64,000 nucleotides of DNA from assembly GCA_963813555.1 (NCBI GenBank), contig CAWEZX010000016.1:211997-275996 (forward strand). The letters are read 5' to 3'. Source of the stretch: Roseiarcus sp963813555 (GTDB taxonomy: Bacteria > Pseudomonadota > Alphaproteobacteria > Rhizobiales > Beijerinckiaceae). Below, piece after piece: positions 34,840 to 42,242 of this stretch. The notes beneath the pieces are model-generated. The model was not told where the DNA came from, searched no databases, and saw only the letters and a program-made list of their open reading frames with translations. Positions within the stretch are counted from its first letter, which is position 1. Every line of letters begins with the position of its first letter. The position numbers were made by a program, and so were the translations under genes.

Positions 34840-35584
34840 ATGGGGAAATCCAACGCGCTCTCAATCAGGAGCCGCGGCGGGGGCTGCGGCAGTCGCCTTG
34901 CTCGTCGCGTTCGCCGCGCCGGCCTCGGCTCGCACAGTCATTTTTGACAGCCTCGATGGCGCACCCTCAAGCCCCGCAAACACAAGTATCGACCCGATCA
35001 TATCAGCGACTTTCAGTACGGGCGCTTTCCCCCTTCATGCCGATATCGCTCTCATGCTTTCCGTTCCTTTTCCGGAGGACGAGGAGCCAGGCGTCAAGGT
35101 GACCGTCAGCCTCGATGGCGGCATTCCCCTGTCCGACCTATCGTTCGACCCGACGAACGGACTGAACTATCTCAACGGTTCGCCCGTCGACTTTCAGGGG
35201 TCGGTGATAAAATCGGTCACATTTCCCGTCGCCGACCTGCCAGCGGCCTTGACGGTCGAACGGTTCGATCAGTTTGCTGACGTCTCGCTCAATCCCAATT
35301 CGCTCTACTGGATTGAAATCCGCGCTAACGGTGAATCCGTAGTCGACTGGGGGATGACGAACGACGTGTCGGGGCCTGGCGTCGCCGGCAACTACTTGGC
35401 CTGGTTTGGCACGAACGACGGGTTTTTCCTCAACAAGGGCGTGCAGCCGTTCCTCGCTGACAATGCCCTCCAGATGGAGGTCGAAGCGGCGCCGGAACCC
35501 TCCACCTGGGTTATGATGGCGCTAGGCTTCGCCGGCCTCGGGTTTTTCGCCCATTGGCGCGCGCGAGGGGCAGCGTCCGCTTAG
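34840..35584 (+). CDS. PEP-CTERM sorting-domain protein (apparent frameshift in signal peptide)
   Basis: Predicted exported protein of about 245 aa. The C-terminus is a PEP-CTERM signal: PEPSTWVMMALGFAGLGFF followed by HWRARG. An exosortase elsewhere in the genome would process it to the surface. The mature part (VIFDSLDGAPSSPANTSIDP onward) resembles choice-of-anchor type beta-sandwich proteins. In the frame with the C-terminus the only early start is TTG 34898, which cuts through the signal peptide. If one G is removed from the GGGGG run at 34879-34883, an ATG at 34840 yields MGKSNALSIRS followed by AAAVALLVAFAAPASA, a complete signal peptide. Hence a homopolymer error is likely. Confidence 0.72.
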
Positions 35585-35824
35585 TCTGGAATCGTTGACC
35601 GCTCCGGCCCGCCTTCCGACAGTCGGCTGACTGTCCGAGGCGGCCCCGATTTGGCGGCTGAACAGAGAAATTATTGCCGCGGGTAGCGACAAACGATCTC
35701 TGGCAGGGCGCTAAGGCTCAATACAAACACCAAGTTCTTCGGGGAGCGCTCAAGGAACAAACCGATCGAGCCCATCCATGACCGCCCGAACTCGATGCCC
35801 CATCGTCCCGGTCGCCGTTCCGAA

Positions 35825-36601
35825 ATGATTGGCTGGAAACTGTCAAAAAGTGTCGCGCTGTTCTGCATCGGCGCGACATTCGCCTGTTCGGGGCAGGGGG
35901 CGGTCGCCGACCCCAGTCGCGGCGCGCTGTGGAAGGTCGTTCAGGCCTGTGTTCTCGGCCATTCGCTGACCGGCGTGGCCTTCCCATGCCTCGAGGTGAA
36001 CGTAGCCGACGGAACCGAGCGCGGCTACGTCATCCTGCGGCCTCCCTTTAGCGCGTCCGATCTCATTCTGTCGCCCACTCGAAGAATTGTCGGCGTTGAG
36101 GATCCTTCGCTTCAGGCTTTGGACTCGCCAAATTATTTCGAGGACGCCTGGAACGCCCGCAAGTTCCTCCGAGGCGCGCGGCAAAAGCCGATCGCGCATG
36201 ACAGCGTCGTTCTCGCCGTCAATTCCCGTCAATCGCGGACCCAAGACCAGCTTCACATCCATATTGGATGCCTGTCCTCGAGCACGAAACGAATCATTCG
36301 GAGCTTCGCTCCCGCCTTGCCAAGGAATCGTTGGGTTCCGCTTGGGAGACCCTTTCGCGGCCTCGAACTATGGGGCCGCCTGGTTGTCAGCAACAATCTC
36401 GTCAGCGTGAATCCCTTTCGTCTTGCCGCAGAGGCTTGGCCCAATCCGTCCGAGGATCGATCTCAGTTGATAGTCGCGGTCGCAGGAATTGAACTTTCTG
36501 ACGGGCGCGAGGGATTCGTTCTGCTGGCTTCCTACCGCAACACCCATGGTCGATTTTCGGTCGACGATTTTCTCGGCGCATCAGCGTCGAACTGTCAATG
36601 A
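35825..36601 (+). CDS. cdh: CDP-diacylglycerol pyrophosphatase
   Basis: Protein of 258 aa matching the Cdh family (E. coli Cdh is 251 aa), which hydrolyses CDP-diacylglycerol to phosphatidate and CMP. A signal or anchor sequence opens it (LSKSVALFCIGATFACSG). Family-specific blocks are ALWKVVQACVLGH, GYVILRPPFSASDLIL, DAWNARKFL, the HIT-like catalytic motif SRTQDQLHIHIGCL, and a C-terminal YRNTHGRFSVDDFL. The frame extends 10 codons upstream, but ATG 35825 begins the signal. The gene is alone, 220 bp before an inserted IS element. Confidence 0.88.
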   Translation: MIGWKLSKSVALFCIGATFACSGQGAVADPSRGALWKVVQACVLGHSLTGVAFPCLEVNVADGTERGYVILRPPFSASDLILSPTRRIVGVEDPSLQALDSPNYFEDAWNARKFLRGARQKPIAHDSVVLAVNSRQSRTQDQLHIHIGCLSSSTKRIIRSFAPALPRNRWVPLGRPFRGLELWGRLVVSNNLVSVNPFRLAAEAWPNPSEDRSQLIVAVAGIELSDGREGFVLLASYRNTHGRFSVDDFLGASASNCQ

Positions 36602-36719
36602 GACGATAGGAGCCGCGCCTGCGGATAAAGAGCGGCGACCGTCTCAGCGCCCGCGCTCAAGGCGCCCAGATGGCCCCAGCGCATTCCGCGCCAGCCGAAT
36701 TCGACGTTCCAGCCCAGAA

Positions 36720-36772
36720 GCGAGTTGCTTTTGGATTGAGGCGGCCGAAAGCAAACCGCTCGGACGACAATC
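36720..36772. repeat. dispersed intergenic repeat, copy A (interrupted by IS1595)
   Basis: A 53-bp segment beginning GCGAGTTGCTTTTGGATTG and ending CGGACGACAATC that recurs with about 90% identity at 56514-56566. The tail CGGACGACAAT also recurs at 63972. In copy A an IS1595 element is inserted at the tail, and the expected downstream part (ACAGAAATCG) resumes after the element at about 37893. Confidence 0.8.
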
Positions 36773-36773
36773 G

Positions 36774-37877
36774 GGCTCTTATAGCGTTAGTTGTTGATTT
36801 GGGTTATGGTGGGGGTGGGGTTGGAGATTGTTCGATGAAGGGTGAGGAGTTTTCGACTTGGCTGTCGGGGATCGTTCGATTGAACGAGGATCAGCGGCGG
36901 GCGGCGCTCGCGGCTCTGACGACGGCGGAGGGGGTGGGTCCGAAAACTGCGATGCTGACGGCGGCCGCGAAGAACAAGGCCTTGAAGGCTCGCCGTCGGC
37001 CGGACGCGTTGGGCGTAACAGGCCATGAGCGGGTAGAAAGTCGAGGGTGTCCGCATTGCGCGGGTCGCGAAATCGTGGCCTGGGGACGCTCGCGCGGACT
37101 GGCGCGGTTCCGCTGCAAGGCTTGCGGACGCACCTTCAACGCCCTGAGCAAAAGCCCAATGGCGCATCTGCGCAAGAAAGAGCGTTGGCTCGATCACGCG
37201 CAGGCGATGATCGAAGGCAAAAGCCTGGTGAAGACGGCCGCGCTTTGCGGCGTGCATCCGACGACGGCTTTCCGCTGGCGTCACCGGTTTTTGGGCGCTC
37301 CCGCCGCGGACAAGCCGCAAAAGCTGAGCGGAATCGTCGAAGCGGATGAAACCTTCATCCTTGAATTTTTCAAGGGGCGGTGGTCCGATCTGCCTCGCAA
37401 GGCTCGCAAACGCGGCGGAACGGCCCGTCATCCGGGCCCCTATCAGGACAACATTCCCGTGCTCGTCGCCCGCGACCGAAAGGGCGCAACTTTCGACGCC
37501 GTTCTGCCAAACGACGACAGCGCTTCGATCGCCGCCGTCCTGACCGGTGTCGTTACGTCCGCAAATCACTTGATCGGCGATGGCGGCAAACCGCTGGCCT
37601 CCTTCGCCCGCCAGGCCAACATCCCCTTTCACGCCGTTCCTTCCCCGGGAAAGCCTGTCCCCGCGGCGCCCCACCTGCATATCAACAACGTCAACGCCTA
37701 CCACAGCCGTCTCAAGCAATGGCTCAATCGCTTCAACGGCGTCGCCACCAAGAACCTGCCAAATTATCTCGGCTGGCGGCGCGCCCTCGAAGCCTGGGAT
37801 CGACAAATCACGCCACAAAACTGGATCAAGAGCGCCATCGGAATCGGCCCATACCAACAACTAACGCTATAAGAGCC
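36774..37877 (+). mobile_element. IS1595-family insertion sequence, complete
   Basis: A 1104-bp element with perfect 23-bp terminal inverted repeats at 36774-36796 and 37855-37877 (outer bases GGCTCTTATAGCG). It is flanked by an 8-bp direct target duplication, GACAATCG, at 36766-36773 and 37878-37885. Eight-base duplications are typical of IS1595. The single transposase gene fills the interior. Perfect ends and an intact duplication indicate a recent insertion. Confidence 0.95.
36835..37872 (+). CDS. IS1595-family transposase
   Basis: DDE transposase of 345 aa in the ISXO2/IS1595 group. An N-terminal zinc ribbon (CPHCAGREIV, then FRCKACGRTFN) precedes a helix-turn-helix (VKTAALCGVHPTTAFRWRHRFL) and the catalytic domain, with first Asp in GIVEADETFILE, second in HLIGDGGKPLASF, and an Asn in place of the third acidic residue in HINNVNAYHSRLK, as is usual for this family (H-N pattern). 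The C-terminus LPNYLGWRRALEAW is characteristic. ATG at 36835 starts the conserved region; the stop overlaps the right inverted repeat. It appears intact. Confidence 0.93.
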   Translation: MKGEEFSTWLSGIVRLNEDQRRAALAALTTAEGVGPKTAMLTAAAKNKALKARRRPDALGVTGHERVESRGCPHCAGREIVAWGRSRGLARFRCKACGRTFNALSKSPMAHLRKKERWLDHAQAMIEGKSLVKTAALCGVHPTTAFRWRHRFLGAPAADKPQKLSGIVEADETFILEFFKGRWSDLPRKARKRGGTARHPGPYQDNIPVLVARDRKGATFDAVLPNDDSASIAAVLTGVVTSANHLIGDGGKPLASFARQANIPFHAVPSPGKPVPAAPHLHINNVNAYHSRLKQWLNRFNGVATKNLPNYLGWRRALEAWDRQITPQNWIKSAIGIGPYQQLTL

Positions 37878-37885
37878 GACAATCG

Positions 37886-38245
37886 TTTTACACAAAACAG
37901 AAATCGTGCTATCTTGTCTTGGTTGCCGGAAATCGGGCCGCCGTCGCGTGACGGGTCGCAGAAGGTGGGATGAAGGAGAAAAACGACAGCGAGAAATGCG
38001 TTCAAGGCACGCTCCCGCACACAACCCGAGACGCGAGTTGAAAGTGGAGAAGATTTTTTTATTTGGATTCGCTGTAACCCTTTGAAAAGGCCAGATTCGG
38101 CCAAAGGAATCCAAGGAAATCCAAGCTTTTTTGCTTGGATTCATTTGGTTTTCCTTGGATTTATTAGGCGGAAACTCGCGCTGGGGTTGTGCTACCCCCG
38201 GCCGACGAATGGAGCCGCGTCGGTCGCGCCCGCCAGGCTCGCCCA
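37886..38245. repeat. intergenic region with AATCCAAGG repeat/hairpin (copy D1)
   Basis: 360 bp between the IS and glmS. Positions 38075-38165 contain GTAACCC, GATTCGG and the direct repeats GGAATCCAAGGAAATCCAA, then a 9-bp perfect hairpin AATCCAAGC-TTTTTT-GCTTGGATT near 38119, and an inverted copy reading TTTCCTTGGATTT. A related array is at 56884-56950. The hairpin is downstream of glmS (minus strand) and could also terminate it. No gene seen. Confidence 0.7.
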
Positions 38246-40069
38246 TTACTCCACGGTCACCGATTTCGCCAGATTGCGCGGCTGATCGGCGTCTTTCCCC
38301 ATGATGACCGCGGTATGATAGGCGAGCATCTGGATCGGCGCGGCGTAAACGATCGGGGCAAAGTTGGCCTTCATGTCGGGCATCGGCAAGACATGCTCGA
38401 TCGCCACCCCCGCCTCCTCAGCCGCATGCTGGTCGCCGATCAGGATGAGGCGGCCGCCCCGCGCCGCGACCTCCTGCATGTTCGACACCGTCTTCTCGAA
38501 TACCGCGTCGCGCGGCGCAATGACGATCACCGGCATGGCTTCGTCGACGAGGGCGATCGGCCCGTGTTTGAGTTCGCCAGCGGCATAACCTTCGGCGTGG
38601 ATGTAGCTCAATTCCTTAAGTTTCAGCGCGCCTTCGAGCGCAAGCGGATAGGCGGCGCCGCGGCCGATGTAGAGCACGTCGCGGGCGCGCGCGACCGCGT
38701 GGGCGAGCTTCTCGGCCGCGGGCTCGAGCTTGAGCGCCTCGGCCAAAAGGCCGGGCGTCGCGATCAGTTCGCCGACCAGCGCGGATTCGGCGGCTTCATC
38801 GATCGTCCCGCGGGCTTTGGCGAGGCCGATCGCCAGCGCCGCCAGCGCGGCGAGCTGGCAGGTGAAGGCCTTGGTCGAGGCGACGCCGATCTCGGGGCCG
38901 GCAAGCGTCGGCGCCGCCGCGTCCGTCAGCCGCGCAATGCTGGAATCCGGCACGTTGACGACGCCGATGCTCTTCGCGCCCCTGTCCTTCACGTAGCGCA
39001 GCGACGCCAGCGTGTCCGCCGTCTCGCCTGATTGCGACACCACGATGGTGAGCCCGCCGTCGTCGATGGGCGCTTCGCGATAGCGGTATTCCGAGGCGAC
39101 GTCGATCTCGACCGGCAGCCGCGCCAACCGCTCGATCCAGTATTTGGCGACGAGCCCCGCCATATAGGCTGTGCCGCAGGCCACGATCGAGACCCGCGCC
39201 AGCCGCTTTGGGTCCGCCGGCCAGGCGAACGGCTTGAGCCTGAGCGCCGACATGTCGATGTAATGGGCGAGCGTGTGGCCGACCACCTCCGGCTGCTCAT
39301 GGATCTCCTTGGCCATGAAGTGCCGGTAATTGCCCTTCTCCGCCAGCAGGCTGCCGGCCGGGCTGCGCTGGATGCGGCGCTCGATCCGCTTGCCGCTCGC
39401 CTCGCGAATGTCGGCCCCCTTGCGGGTTAGCGTCACCCAGTCGCCTTCCTCGAGGTAGGCGATGCGGTCGGTGAAGGGGGCGAGCGCGAGCGCGTCCGAG
39501 CCCAGATACATTTCCCCCTCGCCATAGCCGATCGCCAGCGGCGCGCCTTGCCGCGCGCCGATCAGGAGATCCTCCTCGCCCTCGAACAGATAGACGAGTG
39601 CGAACGCCCCGCGCAGGCGTCCAAGCGCCGCGTGAACCGCGGCTTGAGGCGGCTTGCCCTTGCTGAGTTCGTCCTCGACGACGAAGGCCGCGATCTCGGA
39701 ATCGGTCTCGGTCGCAAACGCGTAGCCCTCGGCGGCAAGTTCCTGGCGCAGCGCCCTGAAATTCTCGATGATGCCGTTGTGGACGACCGCGAGTCGCGGC
39801 GAGGCGTGCGGATGGGCGTTGGTTTCGGTAGGCTTGCCGTGCGTCGCCCAGCGGGTATGGCCAATGCCGATCGCGCCATGGAGCGGCGCCGCCGCAAGTT
39901 TGGCTTCCAGGTTTTTGAGCTTGCCCTCGGCGCGCCGTCGCTCCAGCCGGCCGTTCTCGAGCGTGGCCACGCCGGCGGAATCGTAGCCGCGGTATTCGAG
40001 CCGCTTCAGCGCATCGACAATCAAGCCCGCGACCGGCCCCGTGCCGAGAATCCCAACAATTCCACACAT
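38246..40069 (-). CDS. glmS: glutamine--fructose-6-phosphate aminotransferase (isomerizing)
   Basis: Homodimeric cytoplasmic enzyme of 607 aa making glucosamine-6-phosphate from fructose-6-phosphate and glutamine, the entry to peptidoglycan and lipopolysaccharide amino sugars. The N-terminal class II glutaminase has Cys2 as nucleophile (MCGIVGILGT) and GIGHTRWATHGKP. The two SIS isomerase domains follow (IVACGTAYMAGLVAKYWIE, SQSGETADTLASLRYV and later DVLYIGRGAAYPLALEGALKLKE), ending PRNLAKSVTVE as in all GlmS. No glmS ribozyme-like element is expected or seen upstream. Transcribed alone here, usually beside glmU in relatives; glmU is not in the window. Confidence 0.97.
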   Translation of the reverse strand: MCGIVGILGTGPVAGLIVDALKRLEYRGYDSAGVATLENGRLERRRAEGKLKNLEAKLAAAPLHGAIGIGHTRWATHGKPTETNAHPHASPRLAVVHNGIIENFRALRQELAAEGYAFATETDSEIAAFVVEDELSKGKPPQAAVHAALGRLRGAFALVYLFEGEEDLLIGARQGAPLAIGYGEGEMYLGSDALALAPFTDRIAYLEEGDWVTLTRKGADIREASGKRIERRIQRSPAGSLLAEKGNYRHFMAKEIHEQPEVVGHTLAHYIDMSALRLKPFAWPADPKRLARVSIVACGTAYMAGLVAKYWIERLARLPVEIDVASEYRYREAPIDDGGLTIVVSQSGETADTLASLRYVKDRGAKSIGVVNVPDSSIARLTDAAAPTLAGPEIGVASTKAFTCQLAALAALAIGLAKARGTIDEAAESALVGELIATPGLLAEALKLEPAAEKLAHAVARARDVLYIGRGAAYPLALEGALKLKELSYIHAEGYAAGELKHGPIALVDEAMPVIVIAPRDAVFEKTVSNMQEVAARGGRLILIGDQHAAEEAGVAIEHVLPMPDMKANFAPIVYAAPIQMLAYHTAVIMGKDADQPRNLAKSVTVE

Positions 40070-40601
40070 CCGAAAGTTCCCCGTCCGAAACCGATCCGGC
40101 CAAAGCCTTAAGCCACACGGGCGGCTCCATCACAAGTCAAATTCGGTGAAGGAATGTGAAAAGGGCCGGCGCCAACCCAGGGATAGAGCGGCGCTCCAGA
40201 TCATCTTCGCAAAGATCGGATATTGTTGATAAATCCTTGGTATCTTCCTCGACCGATTTTGGCGTAACCCTCGGAGGTTTGAATTCCGGCGCACTGACGC
40301 GTTGAAAAAATGACGCGTTCCCAGGGTGGGAGGGTCCACGGACAAGCGGACTCCCGCCACCGCACAACCAGCAAGAACAGTCCAACCCGCCCATTGGGAC
40401 TCAGCTTGTAGCGTCAGAGATCCAACAAGGTCCCACTCGGTCGGCCAAGGGCCCGGTAACCTATGCGAATTTCCTGAATCATCGGAATTCACCCTCCGAC
40501 GAGCCAGAAATGGAGAATTTGAGGTTTTCGGCCTGCAAATCACTTGACGAGATTGATACATTATGATTGGTTGCAATCGGTCAATCATTCGTCGCAGTTG
40601 A
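40070..40601. other. intergenic region upstream of glmS
   Basis: About 530 bp with several short open frames but no protein-like sequence. It contains GCGTAACCCTCGGAGGTTTGA at about 40261, which shares GTAACCCTCGG..GGTTTGA with 56415, another sign of scattered intergenic repeats in this genome. It should also hold the glmS promoter. The last 60 bp before the next gene are AT-rich. Confidence 0.45.
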
Positions 40602-40628
40602 GTGAAATTTGAGAGGTTTGTCGTGGGG

Positions 40629-40835
40629 ATGAGATTCTTAACGCTGGCTACCGGGTTTTTCGTCAGCGCGGCGACTGTCGCCCAAGCCATGCCTTGTTTG
40701 AACGGTTCCTGTCTACAGGGCGCCCCAGCTCCGGCGATCGGCTCCGGCGCGCCTGTCGCGCTCGCCGCTGGCGTTCTGTTGGGCGGCCGGATGCTGTTCA
40801 AGCTTTGGCGGCGGTCTAAGCCAGTTTCGGGTTAG
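40629..40835 (+). CDS. small secreted/membrane protein with C-terminal anchor
   Basis: Product of about 68 aa: signal peptide RFLTLATGFFVSAATVAQAM, a short Cys/Pro linker (PCLNGSCLQGAPAPAIG), then one hydrophobic helix (VALAAGVLLGGRMLFKLW) and a basic tail RRSK. The tripartite end (motif, helix, basic cluster) resembles protein-sorting tails, but the PEP motif is absent. Start is uncertain: ATG 40629, GTG 40623 (best spaced from GAGAGG) and GTG 40602 share the frame. It is followed 87 bp later by a PEP-CTERM gene. No family recognised. Confidence 0.55.
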   Translation: MRFLTLATGFFVSAATVAQAMPCLNGSCLQGAPAPAIGSGAPVALAAGVLLGGRMLFKLWRRSKPVSG

Positions 40836-40921
40836 GCTCGGCTTCATCCACAACAGGCCGGCTTCCATAGGGTATTTGCCTAGGGTTCGGACAGGATTGC
40901 TTTTTCCGAAACGGGGAGCGC

Positions 40922-41251
40922 ATGCGAGCGCGAATAATACTTTGCACGGTTGGTTTGTCTTTGGCGCTCGGCGGAGCGGACGCTTGCGCCGCCGGGGTCA
41001 CGCCCGACAGCGCCACCATTCTGCCAGCGTCCGAGAACAAATCGGCGCATGTCGTTCGTGATCTTGGTCTTTTCCCACCGCCGACGAATTCCGACAATCC
41101 AACTCCGGCTGCTTCTGCTCCAAGCGTGAGCAGCGCAGAGCCCGTTCCGGAACTGCCGACCTGGGCGATGATGCTCCTTTGTCTCATGGGCCTCGGCCTT
41201 GCGGGATTCAGGAAGGGCCGGAAAGATCGGCTTTCGCCAGGAATTGAGTGA
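40922..41251 (+). CDS. PEP-CTERM sorting-domain protein, small
   Basis: Exported protein of 109 aa. It has a signal peptide (MRARIILCTVGLSLALGGADACA), a low-complexity Pro/Ser/Ala middle and a C-terminal sorting signal VPELPTWAMMLLCLMGLGLAGF followed by RKGRK. The PELPTWAMM variant is common in Hyphomicrobiales PEP-CTERM proteins. Exosortase would cleave near the PE(L)P motif; no exosortase gene lies in the window. Such proteins usually accompany exopolysaccharide loci, in keeping with the glycan locus that follows. Confidence 0.8.
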   Translation: MRARIILCTVGLSLALGGADACAAGVTPDSATILPASENKSAHVVRDLGLFPPPTNSDNPTPAASAPSVSSAEPVPELPTWAMMLLCLMGLGLAGFRKGRKDRLSPGIE

Positions 41252-41740
41252 CGGCCCGGCGCCGTTCCGCAGACAGAATCATCAAAGAAGAGGCATCAAT
41301 TTCGCCTCCTGCTTTCGAGCCGGCGCCGCAGGTGCTGCCGGCGTCCCGCTTCAATGGCGGCCAGCCGGAATCAAAGAAAGCTAGAGCCTTCGCCGATACG
41401 GTCGAACTGCCGAAGGCCCAAGTAAATAGAAAATAGCCAAAAGACTTCTCTTTTCTCAAAATATTGGCTATGGTAGCGAGATCGCTGTCAAAGGCGAGAC
41501 CCCTTGCGCTTCCCGCGCGGGAAGACGCCCTTAGATGGAGGCTTTGAAAAAGGATTCGCCGCCCGAATGGGCGTCACGCCGGTAGCAAAACCCGTTCTAA
41601 AGCTTTGAGATCGCTCGGTTGGCGGAAGGAAAATGAAGCTCGACGACCCCCTTTTTGGGCAGTTTTGACAGGATTTTCGGCGCGGAAAACGTGTTTTGCC
41701 GGCAAAGAACACCGCCTTCCCCTACAAGTGCTGTCGGCGA
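41252..41740. other. intergenic stretch, no supported gene
   Basis: Short frames here lack protein character. One leader-like piece, AGGAAAATGAAGCTCGACG near 41625, has a ribosome-site-like AGGAAA and an ATG but stops after 11 codons (MKLDDPLFGQF). It may be the severed 5' end of a lost gene. The stretch ends where SDR similarity begins. Confidence 0.35.
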
Positions 41741-41741
41741 C

Positions 41742-42060
41742 CCCTTTAAGCGCATGCTTAGTGGAATCGTACTGTGCCGTCATGGGCTTTGCGGTGAATG
41801 CGCCACTTGAATTTATGAAAACGACCTGTCCCTGTCGCGCCTTCAGCATCGGCAGCAAGGCTTGCGTCAATGCGTAGGGAGCCCGCATATTCGTTTGATA
41901 GTGTTAGTCAAAATCCGCCAGCCCAGCGTCTTCAATGGAGCCGGCGGCATACATCGCGGCATTTTGAACCGGGATGTCGACGTGCTTGAGGTCAGCCTTG
42001 ATGTGATTCGCCACCTCGAGCAGGCCTGAAATGGAGGAGATGTCAGCGGAGTAACGCGCG
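41742..42060 (-). pseudogene. short-chain dehydrogenase remnant
   Basis: The minus strand reads DLKHVDIPVQNAAMYAAGSIEDAG, then a stop (TAA at about 41907), then NMRAPYALTQALLPMLKARQ, VVFINSSGAF and TAQYDSTKHALKGVADS. This is the middle of an SDR with NNAG-like, Ser and Tyr-x3-Lys motifs still visible. The Rossmann start and the C-terminal third are missing, and at least one in-frame stop interrupts it. The closest relative in the window is the SDR at 43609, which has the same VADST/LADST block. Confidence 0.75.
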
Positions 42061-42242
42061 GCCTCCCGCCCCCGCCTAGCGCGCCTTGACCGGACGTGGT
42101 CAATCTGTCCAATCGACGGGCATTCAGGCAGACGCACGCGCCCTAACCGGTGAGGGCGCCGGCTAGGGCTGCGCCAACTCCGGAGCCGCCCCGGTAATGA
42201 TTGCCGTCTGGCCCAAAAAAGCGCGCACCTGTCCGCACGCTG

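Noticed and set aside
41248..41436. 62-aa frame overlapping the PEP-CTERM stop
   Set aside because: Starts with GTG, has no helix or motif, and no ribosome site; insufficient evidence.
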